The position numbers were made by a program, and so were the translations under genes. Of a stretch of DNA of 34,831 nucleotides, positions 23,713 to 31,614 are shown in pieces (positions within the stretch are counted from its first letter, which is position 1; each line of letters starts with the position of its first letter). Source of the stretch: Bacteroidales bacterium (GTDB lineage: Bacteria; Bacteroidota; Bacteroidia; Bacteroidales; F082); contig JAEETH010000038.1 of NCBI GenBank assembly GCA_016290215.1, positions 1-34,831 on the forward strand, written 5' to 3'. Below the pieces are notes generated by a model that was not told where the DNA came from, ran no database searches, and worked only from the letters and a program-made list of their open reading frames with translations.

Positions 23713-25452
23713 TTACATCATCAAGAACGACATCATCACACCAGCTGCCACTGCCGAGCCGATAACGCCGGAGACGTTCGGGGCCATGGCGTGCATGAGC
23801 AGGTGGTTCGATGGGTCGTACTTCTGACCTTCCACTTCGACGACGCGGGCGCTATCCGGCACAGCCGAAACGCCAGCGGCACCAATCATCGGGTTGATCT
23901 TCTCCTTCAAGAAGAGGTTCATCAACTTGGCACCGAGCAGACCGCCAGCGGTGGCCACGCAGAATGAAGCAGCACCGAGGATGAAGATCTTGATGGAGCT
24001 CGAGGTCAAGAACACGGAGGCCTGCGTTGAGGCACCCACAGTCAGACCCAAGACGATGGTCACGATGTCAATCAACGGGTTGGAGGCGGTGTTCTGCAAA
24101 CGCTTCACCACGCCCGACTCCTTGATGATATTACCGAAGAACAGCATACCCAACAGCGGCAGAGCCGTGGGGCTGATGAAGGTGGTCAGGATAAGGCCGA
24201 CGATGGGGAACATGATCTTTTCGGTCTTGTTGACCATACGCGGGGCACCCATCTTGATGAGGCGTTCTTCCTTGGTGGTCAGCAAACGGATGATAGGCGG
24301 CTGAATCACGGGCACCAAAGCCATATAGGAATAGGCTGCAATGGCGATAGGTCCAATGAGGTTGCGCGTGCCATTCATACCATTGGCCAGACGTGAAGAC
24401 AGGAAGATGGCGGTAGGACCGTCGGCACCACCGATGATACCGATAGCGCCAGCCTCACGCAGGTTGAAGCCGAGATACAAGGCACCGATGAAGGTGATGA
24501 ACACACCCAACTGGGCGGCAGCACCGAGGATCATCAGTTTCGGGTTGGCGATGAGCGACGAGAAGTCGGTCATGGCGCCGATGCCCAAGAAAATCAAGGG
24601 CGGATACACACCAGAGGTCACACCGAAATACAAGTAGTTCAGCACACTGCCCTTCTGATAAAGACCCGTCTGAAGGTTCAGTTCTCCGCTCTGGAATACG
24701 CTCGTCATCAAGCCTTTCACGCTTTCGATGTCGTTGTTGACTAAGCCATAATCAGACATGTTCAGATGCTCAACCTGCTTTATGGCTTCGCTCAGCACCA
24801 TGTGTTTGTCGCCTGGGTTATCACCAAAGACAGCCACCAACAGGGCTTTAGCCGTGTCCAAATCGAAATTGAGTGTCGCTGGATCTAATGCTTGTAGGTT
24901 GGCCATGGCATCGGCAAAGGTAACGCCGAAGCCTTGGAAGAACGGGATGTTACCCACGATGATACCCGTGCCAATCGGGATGAGCAACATAGGTTCAAAC
25001 TCAAAGCGGATAGCCAAGAAGATGAAAAGGATACCCACCAAAATCATGATGATGTTGCCAATCTTGCAGTTGCGGAAGCCCGTAAGCAGCCAGAAGTTGT
25101 GCAGACCTTCACTCAGACGTTCTTTGGTAGTCATTTCCTTAACTTCCTCTTTCGCGGCATGGGCTTTGACGTTCTTGTTTTCCAAATTCGTCACGCGCTT
25201 GTCGAGGTTCTGGATTTGCTGACCCAATTCGGCTGACTTTTGCTGTTCCGCGACAATCGCGTCAGCCAACTCAGCCAGTTGGGCATTGCTTTCCTCTGGG
25301 GTCATCTCGCTCACTTGCTCGGTTTTGCCCAAGTCGGCAACCTTGGTGGCAAACATCGGGTTGTTGACCACCACAAGGTTGAGCAGCATCAGGAGCACCA
25401 AGGAGCCGAGAATGACCGCAGGTTTTCTGTAAATACTTTTCTTTCCTAACAT
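23713..25452 (-). CDS. mmdB: Na+-translocating decarboxylase beta subunit, extended form
   Basis: This is the membrane subunit that decarboxylates carboxybiotin and pumps Na+. The core is clear: GNIIMILVGILFIFLAI (132-148), FEPMLLIPIGTGI, PPLIFLGIGAMTDF (284-297), and the ion-pathway motif GGADGPTAIF (341-350). The protein is 579 aa against about 370-430 for usual OadB/MmdB. The excess comes from an N-terminal membrane helix (about 11-30) plus a coiled-coil-like stretch (about 55-105), and from an extra segment of roughly 80-90 residues at about 171-265. The ATG at 25452, four bases after the biotin-carrier stop, is chosen over the overlapping TTG at 25464. It is the last gene of the operon. 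Confidence 0.92.
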   Translation of the reverse strand: MLGKKSIYRKPAVILGSLVLLMLLNLVVVNNPMFATKVADLGKTEQVSEMTPEESNAQLAELADAIVAEQQKSAELGQQIQNLDKRVTNLENKNVKAHAAKEEVKEMTTKERLSEGLHNFWLLTGFRNCKIGNIIMILVGILFIFLAIRFEFEPMLLIPIGTGIIVGNIPFFQGFGVTFADAMANLQALDPATLNFDLDTAKALLVAVFGDNPGDKHMVLSEAIKQVEHLNMSDYGLVNNDIESVKGLMTSVFQSGELNLQTGLYQKGSVLNYLYFGVTSGVYPPLIFLGIGAMTDFSSLIANPKLMILGAAAQLGVFITFIGALYLGFNLREAGAIGIIGGADGPTAIFLSSRLANGMNGTRNLIGPIAIAAYSYMALVPVIQPPIIRLLTTKEERLIKMGAPRMVNKTEKIMFPIVGLILTTFISPTALPLLGMLFFGNIIKESGVVKRLQNTASNPLIDIVTIVLGLTVGASTQASVFLTSSSIKIFILGAASFCVATAGGLLGAKLMNLFLKEKINPMIGAAGVSAVPDSARVVEVEGQKYDPSNHLLMHAMAPNVSGVIGSAVAAGVMMSFLMM

Positions 25453-25456
25453 GGTC

Positions 25457-25897
25457 TTATCCAATTACGATTAAAGTATCACCTTGCAGCACATTGTCGC
25501 CCTGGCGGCAGTTGATGGCGGTGATGGTACCGTCAGCTTCGGCCAGCAGGTTGTTTTCCATCTTCATGGCTTCGTACATGAGCAGCTTGTCACCCTTCTT
25601 CACGGTGTCGCCTTGCTTGACGAAGATCTGCATGATGGTTCCAGGAAGCGGAGCAGCCATCTTGTAGCCGGCGCCACCTGCGGCAGCGGCCGGTTTCGGA
25701 GCGGCACTCTGGGCAGGTGCGGCAGCGGCGGGCTTGGCGGCCGGACGGGCCACGGGAGCGATCACCGGAGCGGCTTGCTCTTCCATCTCCACTTGATATT
25801 CAGTGCCATTCACATTGACGGCAGCAATGTTGCCCTCAATGTTCTGGACTTCTACTTCGTATGGTTTCCCACTAATGGTGAATTTGAATTTTTTCAT
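25457..25897 (-). CDS. mmdC: Biotin carboxyl carrier subunit of methylmalonyl-CoA decarboxylase
   Basis: The 146-residue protein has a short N-terminal domain (MKKFKFTISGKPYEVEV), a flexible Ala/Pro-rich linker (about 43-77) and a C-terminal biotinyl domain (about 78-146). The biotinylation site is EAMKMEN (Lys112). It shuttles CO2 from the carboxyltransferase to the membrane beta subunit. It lies 11 bases after the OadG-like gene and 4 bases before mmdB, so it is translationally close to both. Confidence 0.93.
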   Translation of the reverse strand: MKKFKFTISGKPYEVEVQNIEGNIAAVNVNGTEYQVEMEEQAAPVIAPVARPAAKPAAAAPAQSAAPKPAAAAGGAGYKMAAPLPGTIMQIFVKQGDTVKKGDKLLMYEAMKMENNLLAEADGTITAINCRQGDNVLQGDTLIVIG

Positions 25898-25908
25898 GAT
25901 TGTTCGAT

Positions 25909-26289
25909 TTAACGTTTCCAGTGTCTAACTCCGTAATTTTTGTCGTTCCAAGAAGTCACCCTTCTTTCGATGGTGATCACATTGCTTTCCTCGTCGTGAA
26001 GGTTGGTCGAGAGGTACAAGGCCATACCAATGGCGGCTTGCACCTCGGCAGGAATCTCGCCTTCAGCCAGTTTGGTTGCAGGCTTTTCCACAATCTTCTT
26101 CACCTCTTCCTTTGGAGCGGCTTTCTTGGCATCCTGCTTCTTGAAATAGGAAGCCACGCCACGGAAGATGCTCGAAAGGATGAAGAGGGCGATGACGACG
26201 ATGAGAAATCCCGCGATGGTGACAATCCAGCCTTTGGTGTAGACCCAATCTTCGTGAGCCAACAGTAATGATATTTGTAACAGGTTCAT
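25909..26289 (-). CDS. mmdD: OadG-like small membrane subunit
   Basis: The 126-residue protein has one N-terminal membrane helix (about 20-43, WIVTIAGFLIVVIALFILSS) and a basic, Lys/Pro/Glu-rich linker. Its C-terminal region (IPAEVQAAIGMALYL...) occurs in OadG/MmdD assembly subunits. In known complexes this subunit holds the carboxyltransferase and the beta subunit together. It lies 18 bases after mmdA. The gene name is by position and architecture. Confidence 0.8.
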   Translation of the reverse strand: MNLLQISLLLAHEDWVYTKGWIVTIAGFLIVVIALFILSSIFRGVASYFKKQDAKKAAPKEEVKKIVEKPATKLAEGEIPAEVQAAIGMALYLSTNLHDEESNVITIERRVTSWNDKNYGVRHWKR

Positions 26290-26307
26290 CGTTTCAAGGA
26301 TTTACGG

Positions 26308-27867
26308 TTACAGCGGGATGTTCGAATGTTTCTTCTCGGGGTTGGCGAGGCGCTTCGTCTCAAGCGTGCGCAAGGCACGGATGACACGGAAACGGGTGTT
26401 GCGCGGCTCGATCACATCGTCGATGTAACCGAACTTGGCAGCCTCGTATGGGTTGGCGAACTTCTTGGTGTATTCATCCACCTTCTGGGCGACGAACTCG
26501 GCACGCTCTTCAGGATTCTGAATCTCAGCAATCTTCTTGCCATCGAGCACCTCAACGGCACCGCTGGCACCCATGACCGCGATTTCAGCTGACGGCCAAG
26601 CGTAGTTGACATCGTTGCGCAGCTGCTTGCAGCCCATCACGAGGTGAGAACCACCGTAGGACTTACGCAGGGTGACAGTGACCTTCGGCACAGTGGATTC
26701 GCCGTAAGCATAGAGCAGCTTGGCGCCGTGGACGATGATACCGTTGTACTCTTGACCCGTGCCAGGTAGGAAGCCGGGGACGTCGACCAAGGTCACGATC
26801 GGGATATTAAAGGCGTCGCAGAAACGGACGAAACGGGCACCCTTACGCGAAGCGTCGCAGTCCAACACACCAGCAAAGAAGGCCGGGTTGTTGGCCACGA
26901 TACCGACCGACATGCCATCGAAGCGGGCGAAGCCGACGATGATGTTCTTGGCGTAGTTCTTATGGATTTCGAGGAAGTCGCCGTTGTCGACGATGGCAGT
27001 GATGATGTCGCCAACGTTGTAAGGCTTGTTCGGGTTGTCGGGGATGATCTGGTTCAGGGCATCCTCCATACGGTCGATGGGGTCGTTGCACTCCACCAGC
27101 GGAGCATTCTCCATATTGTTCTGCGGGATGAACGACATCAAGCGACGGATGAGGCCGAGGCCTTCCTCTTCGCTCTCGACGGCGAAGTGGGCCACGCCCG
27201 ACTTCTGGCTGTGGATGCGAGCACCGCCGAGGTCGTCGGTCGAAACGTCTTCACCGATAACGGTCTTCACGACTTTCGGGCCAGTGAGGAACATGTAGCT
27301 GCCAGCATTGGTCATGATGATGAAGTCGGTCAGGGCGGGAGAATACACGGCACCGCCGGCGCAGGGACCGAAGATGGCCGAAATCTGCGGGATGACACCC
27401 GAAGCATTGATGTTGCGCTGGAAGATCTCAGCGTAACCGGCGAGGGAACGTGAACCTTCCTGGATACGGGCACCGCCCGAGTCGCAGATACCGATGACGG
27501 GAGCGCCAACTTTCATGGCTTGGTCCATCACCTTGCAGATCTTGAGGGACATGGTCTCACTCAAGGCACCGCCAAACACGGTGAAGTCTTGAGCGTAGAC
27601 GTAGACGACGCGGCCGTCGATGGTGCCGTGACCGGTGACGACGCCGTCGCCGAGGTACTGTTGCTTGTCGAGACCGAAATCGACGGTGCGATGGGTCACG
27701 AACATGTCAGTCTCTTCGAAGCTGCCTTCGTCGAGCAGGATGGCGATACGCTCGCGTGCCGTCATCTTACCTTTGGCATGTTGGGAGTCGATGCGCTTCT
27801 GGCCACCACCAAGACGGGCCTCGCCGCGCTTCTCCAACAATTCCTGGATTTTCTGTTCAATTAACAT
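26308..27867 (-). CDS. mmdA: Methylmalonyl/propionyl-CoA carboxyltransferase alpha subunit
   Basis: The 519-residue protein of the acyl-CoA carboxyltransferase family has both crotonase-like halves. The N-half has the oxyanion-forming segment SGGARIQEG (about residue 150), then [17 protein letters not shown]. The C-half has [12 protein letters not shown] and the [12 protein letters not shown] stretch. In this operon it would move the carboxyl group from (S)-methylmalonyl-CoA to biotin, giving propionyl-CoA. The ATG at 27867 ([22 protein letters not shown]) is the usual start; the upstream extension in the frame runs into repeats. The epimerase gene is 188 bases upstream on the same strand. 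Confidence 0.95.
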   Translation of the reverse strand: MLIEQKIQELLEKRGEARLGGGQKRIDSQHAKGKMTARERIAILLDEGSFEETDMFVTHRTVDFGLDKQQYLGDGVVTGHGTIDGRVVYVYAQDFTVFGGALSETMSLKICKVMDQAMKVGAPVIGICDSGGARIQEGSRSLAGYAEIFQRNINASGVIPQISAIFGPCAGGAVYSPALTDFIIMTNAGSYMFLTGPKVVKTVIGEDVSTDDLGGARIHSQKSGVAHFAVESEEEGLGLIRRLMSFIPQNNMENAPLVECNDPIDRMEDALNQIIPDNPNKPYNVGDIITAIVDNGDFLEIHKNYAKNIIVGFARFDGMSVGIVANNPAFFAGVLDCDASRKGARFVRFCDAFNIPIVTLVDVPGFLPGTGQEYNGIIVHGAKLLYAYGESTVPKVTVTLRKSYGGSHLVMGCKQLRNDVNYAWPSAEIAVMGASGAVEVLDGKKIAEIQNPEERAEFVAQKVDEYTKKFANPYEAAKFGYIDDVIEPRNTRFRVIRALRTLETKRLANPEKKHSNIPL

Positions 27868-27934
27868 AGTATTGTGTGTTATGATTATTATATCTTTGTT
27901 GACCTTCAACACAGGTCTCATCAGACCTTTTTAT

Positions 27935-28021
27935 CGTCATGGCGGAGGAACATCCGCCATCTCCTAAAGGAAGAGGGCACCCTTCTGTTGGGGAGATTGC
28001 GGGTCTTCGCCCGCAATGACG
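27935..28021. repeat. Pair of inverted REP-like palindromes (BIME-like)
   Basis: Unit 1 (27935-27964) is CGTCATGGCGGA, a 6-base loop, TCCGCCATCTCC. Unit 2 (27992-28021) is its inverted relative, GGAGATTGCGGG, a 6-base loop, CCCGCAATGACG. Each has perfect 8-bp arms (ATGGCGGA/TCCGCCAT and ATTGCGGG/CCCGCAAT). They lie in the 188-bp gap between the epimerase gene and mmdA. A third small hairpin, GGTCTCATCAGACC, is at 27914-27927. The GTCATTGCGGG core is like REP sequences mobilised by RAYT transposases in other bacteria. Confidence 0.75.
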
Positions 28022-28055
28022 GCAAGGGGTGGTGTTAGTCCCGTGGTTTAGTGTC

Positions 28056-28472
28056 TTACTTATCCTTGTTCTCGCAAAGTTCGGTCAGCACGCCGAAGGT
28101 CGATTTCGGGTGCAGGAAGGCGATGCTCAGGCCTTCGGCACCGCCGCGCGGGGCTTGGTCGATGAGGCGGATGCCCAGCTCCTTGGCTTCTTCGAGGTGA
28201 CCTTCGATGTTCTCCACAGCGAAAGCGATGTGGTGCATGCCACCACGACCGTTGTTGTTCTCGATGAACTTAGCGATGGTGCTTTCAGGGCTGGTGGGCT
28301 CCAAAAGCTCAATTTTGGTCTGGCCGCAGCGCAAGAAAGCGGTCTTCACTTTCTGGTCGGCGACTTCTTCGATGGCGTAGCACTTGGTGCCAAGCAATTT
28401 TTCAAAGAAAGGAATGGACTCGTCCAAACTTGTGACGGCGATTCCAATGTGTTCAATGTGAGAGGGTTGCAT
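28056..28472 (-). CDS. mce: Methylmalonyl-CoA epimerase
   Basis: This enzyme interconverts (R)- and (S)-methylmalonyl-CoA, feeding the mutase product into the decarboxylase. The 138-residue protein has the vicinal-oxygen-chelate fold with paired beta-alpha-beta units. It begins with IEHIGIAVTSLDESIPFFEKLLG (metal-binding His near residue 8). The second unit, GGMHHIAFAVENI, carries the next ligand, and ELCE near the C-terminus carries the glutamate. It is the first gene of the decarboxylase cluster, under its own promoter. Confidence 0.95.
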   Translation of the reverse strand: MQPSHIEHIGIAVTSLDESIPFFEKLLGTKCYAIEEVADQKVKTAFLRCGQTKIELLEPTSPESTIAKFIENNNGRGGMHHIAFAVENIEGHLEEAKELGIRLIDQAPRGGAEGLSIAFLHPKSTFGVLTELCENKDK

Positions 28473-28523
28473 AATTATTCGAATAATTTATGGTTAAAAA
28501 AATACGTATTTATTAAATCGGTG

Positions 28524-28555
28524 CAAAGGTACGACAAATAATTGGGGTTTGCAAA
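28524..28555 (-). promoter_or_regulatory. Promoter of the mce-mmd cluster
   Basis: On the minus strand TTTG (28552-28555), a 20-base spacer and TACCTTTG (28524-28531) lie 52 bases before the mce ATG. No minus-strand TAnnTTTG box is seen directly upstream of mmdA. Confidence 0.55.
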
Positions 28556-28563
28556 GGAAATTC

Positions 28564-29685
28564 TTATAAAACAAAATCTGTGATATTATCTTGATTAATC
28601 ACTATGAAATCGGCGTTGGGGTAGGCTTTTTTAAATGTCTCGGGCATTTTCGCTTTCGCTTTTGGGTTCCACTTAATTTCATAAGCATGGATTTTCCCGT
28701 CGGCTTCCTCCAAATAATCAATTTCCTGTTGTTGTTTGGTGCGCCAGAAGTATGTGTTTGCCCACATCTCATGATAGGCCAAGTGTTTCATCCGTTCAGA
28801 AATGACAAAGTTTTCCCATAATTGACCGATGTCCTGCCGCATCTCAGGAAGCGTGAAATCAGCAATTAGTGCATTCCGGATGCCGTTATCGTAAAAGAAG
28901 ATTTTTCTACTGGTTTTTAATTCGTTACGAAGATTTCTGGCAAATGAGGGCAAGCGGAAAATGACAAAGCATTGTTCCAATAATATGATGTACTTTTCCA
29001 CCGTTTTTGCGTCCATTGAGCAGATGTTACCCAACTCATTAAACGACACCTGCGACCCTACCTGATAGGCCAAAGCCCGAAGCAGGGTAAGCAGTTTGTC
29101 GGGATGCTTGATATGCTCCCAAGCAAGAATGTCCTTGTAGAGATAGGCATCTGTCAACTGCTTCAGCACCTGTTTTTCGTTGCCTTCAGAAGTTACCACT
29201 TCAGGGTAATAACCATAAATGAGGCGGTGGGGCAAAAGCCTTTTCTCCTTTATAAGTCCTTGATGTTGAACCATTTCCGAGAACGAAAGCGGAAACATTT
29301 GATATTGCCATTTCCGTCCTGTCAGCGGCTCGTTGACCTTGTTGGCCAGCTCAAATGCCGAACTGCCTGTGGCAATCAGTTGGATGTCCTTCATCTGGTC
29401 AGTGATCAGCTTCATTCGCAAACCGATGTCGCGAATACGCTGCGCCTCATCGATAACGACGATTTTGTAGTTGCCAAATTGTGTCCGAAGCCTGTCGGCA
29501 GAAGTGCTTTCAAACATTTTTTGCACATCCAGCTCGTCGCCATTCAGCCAAAGGCAGTCGTTCTGATCAGCAACCAAGTCATTCAATAACGTCGTCTTTC
29601 CCACCTGCCTTGCTCCAATCAATATCAGTGCCTTACCCGAAAACAATTTGTTTTTCAACACTTCTTCAAGTTTCCTTTGAATCAT
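28564..29685 (-). CDS. AAA+ ATPase with DUF4143 domain
   Basis: The 373-residue protein has the AAA_14 ATPase domain (about 1-165): Walker A GARQVGKTT (24-32), Walker B IVVIDEA (Asp79, Glu80), and the sensor-like LIATGSSAF. It is followed by a helical winged region and a DUF4143 nuclease-like C-terminal domain (about 190-340) with EQCFVIFRLPSFARN, FFYDNGIRNAL, and a PD-(D/E)XK-like end (EIDYLEE...YEIKW). The family is abundant in Bacteroidota and archaea. Its function is unsettled; proposed roles are regulatory or defensive. The promoter region carries a 30-bp palindrome. Confidence 0.88.
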   Translation of the reverse strand: MIQRKLEEVLKNKLFSGKALILIGARQVGKTTLLNDLVADQNDCLWLNGDELDVQKMFESTSADRLRTQFGNYKIVVIDEAQRIRDIGLRMKLITDQMKDIQLIATGSSAFELANKVNEPLTGRKWQYQMFPLSFSEMVQHQGLIKEKRLLPHRLIYGYYPEVVTSEGNEKQVLKQLTDAYLYKDILAWEHIKHPDKLLTLLRALAYQVGSQVSFNELGNICSMDAKTVEKYIILLEQCFVIFRLPSFARNLRNELKTSRKIFFYDNGIRNALIADFTLPEMRQDIGQLWENFVISERMKHLAYHEMWANTYFWRTKQQQEIDYLEEADGKIHAYEIKWNPKAKAKMPETFKKAYPNADFIVINQDNITDFVL

Positions 29686-29706
29686 AGTTTACACATTTTT
29701 CGACTG

Positions 29707-29767
29707 CAAAGATATAACTTTTTCGGAATTAATTCCAAAAAAGTTATGACTTTTTCGGAATATAATC
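29707..29767 (-). promoter_or_regulatory. Promoter with palindromic operator-like sites
   Basis: TATCTTTG (minus, 29707-29714) lies 21 bases before the ATPase ATG. Directly upstream, 29716-29745 is an imperfect 30-bp palindrome with 15-base arms (14 of 15 pairing) centred on GGAATTAATTCC. ACTTTTTCGGAAT occurs at 29717-29729 and again at 29749-29761, giving three half-sites in all. Binding of a dimeric repressor, perhaps autoregulation, is inference. Confidence 0.6.
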
Positions 29768-29837
29768 CAGATTTTTGTCAAAAAGACGTATGAAAAAAGA
29801 ATGCGGAACACCCATTCAGCATTAAGCATTCCGAAAT

Positions 29838-29900
29838 TTACTTATGTACCTTCCTGACAAACTCTTCCACCTCGGGCACGCCGCCTTGGTAGACAAGGGC
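29838..29900 (-). pseudogene. C-terminal remnant of a second gatD
   Basis: Read on the minus strand, these 21 codons give ALVYQGGVPEVEEFVRKVHK and a stop. The intact GatD ends YLVYQGGVPEVEDFIRRVHK. About three quarters of the residues are identical, and several codon differences are synonymous. It is therefore a diverged paralogous copy, not a recent tandem slip. Upstream homology stops at once (the next codons read TFFSATKD), so the rest of the gene is gone. The remainder of 29686-30050 holds the ATPase promoter, this remnant and the gatD terminator; I see no other gene there. Confidence 0.8.
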
Positions 29901-30005
29901 ATCCTTTGTTGCGCTGAAGAAGGTGGCGAAGCACCAACTATGAATTGGTTATAGAATAGATTCAGAAAGTCAATTGGACTAATGGTGCCTTGTTTCATTG
30001 TTTAA

Positions 30006-30045
30006 AATAAAGGCCAAATGATGAGTCCACCATTTGGCCTTTATT
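30006..30045 (-). terminator. Intrinsic terminator of gatD
   Basis: A perfect 15-bp stem, AATAAAGGCCAAATG (30006-30020) with CATTTGGCCTTTATT (30031-30045), has a 10-base loop and a T-rich 3' side on the minus strand. It starts 5 bases after the gatD stop. Confidence 0.88.
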
Positions 30046-30050
30046 GATTA

Positions 30051-31439
30051 TTACTTGTGCACCCTGCGGATGAAGTCTTCCACCTCAGGCACACCGCCTT
30101 GGTAGACCAAGTAGCCGTTGTAAGGCTCTCTCGGGGTGATTTCGCTGTTCACAGGCGTGAGCATGATGTTCTTCACCTCTTCGCGGTCGTGCGTTTGACC
30201 CAAGGCCCAACCCAACTTGATGTAGGCGGTCTCGGCGAGCATGTTGCCAGCGGGAATGATGCCTCTATCCATCAGGTCGCGACCGGTGTCGTAAACGAAC
30301 ATGTGGGCATAACCCCAGATGGTCTGCACGGTCATGTATTGGTGCACGCCCTTGTCGGTGGCGCGTTGGATGGCGTCGAACATGCCACGGTTGACGTGAC
30401 CCAAGCCCGTGCCGTCCCAAACGATGCCCTGATAGCCGTTGTCGACCAAAGCGTCAAGCACGTCGGGTTTCATGCCGGGATAGTAGTAGAGGATGGCCAC
30501 ACGGTCATCGAAGGTCGGGATGATCTTCACGTCGCGGTCGTTGCGGCGGTGGTTGTAAACCTCCTTGATCGGCACCACGCCACGTTTTCTGTCCACGGTT
30601 GCTACTGGCGTGTCACCGATGGTGCGGAAGGTGGAACGATACGATGAGTGCATCTTACGCACACGCGTGCCACGGTGCAAGAAACCGTATTCATCGGAGG
30701 TGGGGCCAAACATGCAGACCATCACCTCGGCCACGTCGCCGTGACCGGCAGCAGTCATGGCGTGCATGAGGTTCAAGGCGGCATCCGATGAAGGACGGTC
30801 TGAAGAACGTTGCGAGCCGACCAAGACAATCGGCACAGGCAGATTCTGGCACATGAAAGTCAAAGCGGCGGCGGTGTGGGCCAAGGTGTCGGTGCCGTGA
30901 CCGATGACGATGCCGTCGATGCCGTTCTGAATCTCCTCGCCAATCTTCTTGGCAAGGGCAATGTATTCCTTGGGCGACATGTTCTCGGAGAACACGGCAA
31001 ACACCTTCTCGGTGTCGAGGTTGCAGATGTCGGCCAGTTCCGGCACGGCGCCATACAGCTCACCGGGCGAGAAAGCGGGAATCACGGCACCCGTGCGGTA
31101 GTCCAAACGCGAGGCGATGGTGCCACCCGTGCCGAGCAACTTCACATGCGGAAGTCCCTCGGTGTAAGGGAATTCCTTCTCGGGGATGTGGTAGTTGGCT
31201 TTCTTGTAGTCGGTCTCCACCATGCCCGTGATGGTGCTGATGTCGACACCAATGTTGTAGCCTGTGTTGACCTTCATGACGATATGCTGGTCGTCCTGGA
31301 AGGCGGCGCGAGGCAGGATCGTGCCTTTGAAGAGGCCTCCCGTGGTCTGGCATTCGGCCTGACTCCACACGCGGCAGTTGTATTTCTTGAGCACCTCAAG
31401 CGCGGCGCCCCAATATCCTTGGAAAAAATCTTCAGCCAT
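30051..31439 (-). CDS. gatD: GatD-type asparaginase subunit of tRNA-dependent amidotransferase
   Basis: GatD releases ammonia from glutamine or asparagine for GatE, which amidates Glu-tRNA(Gln). The 462-residue protein is longer than type I/II asparaginases (about 330). It has the GatD-type N-terminal barrel (about 1-90, with GGLFKGTILPR) and then an asparaginase fold. Catalytic residues are visible: TGGTIAS (104-110, Thr107), HGTDT (181-185, Thr184 and Asp185 region), Lys262 in RVRKMHSS. SQRSSDRPSSDAALNL (209-224) is a GatD hallmark. A gatE gene lies upstream on the same strand, separated by one gene. A stand-alone asparaginase is the alternative, but the N-domain and neighbour argue against it. 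Confidence 0.9.
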   Translation of the reverse strand: MAEDFFQGYWGAALEVLKKYNCRVWSQAECQTTGGLFKGTILPRAAFQDDQHIVMKVNTGYNIGVDISTITGMVETDYKKANYHIPEKEFPYTEGLPHVKLLGTGGTIASRLDYRTGAVIPAFSPGELYGAVPELADICNLDTEKVFAVFSENMSPKEYIALAKKIGEEIQNGIDGIVIGHGTDTLAHTAAALTFMCQNLPVPIVLVGSQRSSDRPSSDAALNLMHAMTAAGHGDVAEVMVCMFGPTSDEYGFLHRGTRVRKMHSSYRSTFRTIGDTPVATVDRKRGVVPIKEVYNHRRNDRDVKIIPTFDDRVAILYYYPGMKPDVLDALVDNGYQGIVWDGTGLGHVNRGMFDAIQRATDKGVHQYMTVQTIWGYAHMFVYDTGRDLMDRGIIPAGNMLAETAYIKLGWALGQTHDREEVKNIMLTPVNSEITPREPYNGYLVYQGGVPEVEDFIRRVHK

Positions 31440-31480
31440 AGTTTGCGGTTTAATTAAGTGATTTCATTTTAAATGAGGTG

Positions 31481-31513
31481 CAAATATAGGGTTATTTCCG
31501 ATTGAAATCACAA
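31481..31513 (-). promoter_or_regulatory. Promoter of gatD
   Basis: On the minus strand TTG (31511-31513), a 22-base spacer and TATATTTG (31481-31488) lie 41 bases before the ATG. gatD thus appears to have its own promoter, separate from gatE. Confidence 0.5.
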
Positions 31514-31550
31514 TGATGCGCAATTTTTTCGACCAATCCGATAAAGAAAC

Positions 31551-31584
31551 GCCTCTCACTGGTACTGATGGCATGGTGAGAGGC
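31551..31584 (-). terminator. Hairpin after the T9SS protein gene
   Basis: GCCTCTCAC (31551-31559) pairs with GTGAGAGGC (31576-31584) around a 16-base loop, 30 bases past the stop. On the minus strand it is followed by GTTTCTTTAT, a weak T-tract. Confidence 0.65.
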
Positions 31585-31614
31585 ATTTCCTTTGCGCAAA
31601 TCTCATCTTCTAAC

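Noticed and set aside
29795..29836. Possible hairpin GAATGCGGAA..GCATTCCGAA
   Set aside because: The pairing is short and interrupted. It resembles the 21671-21718 element only in its GAATGCGGAA core.
29823..29998. A short minus-strand frame starting MKQGTISPIDF
   Set aside because: It crosses the gatD remnant in a different frame, ends in repeat-like sequence and has no supporting context.
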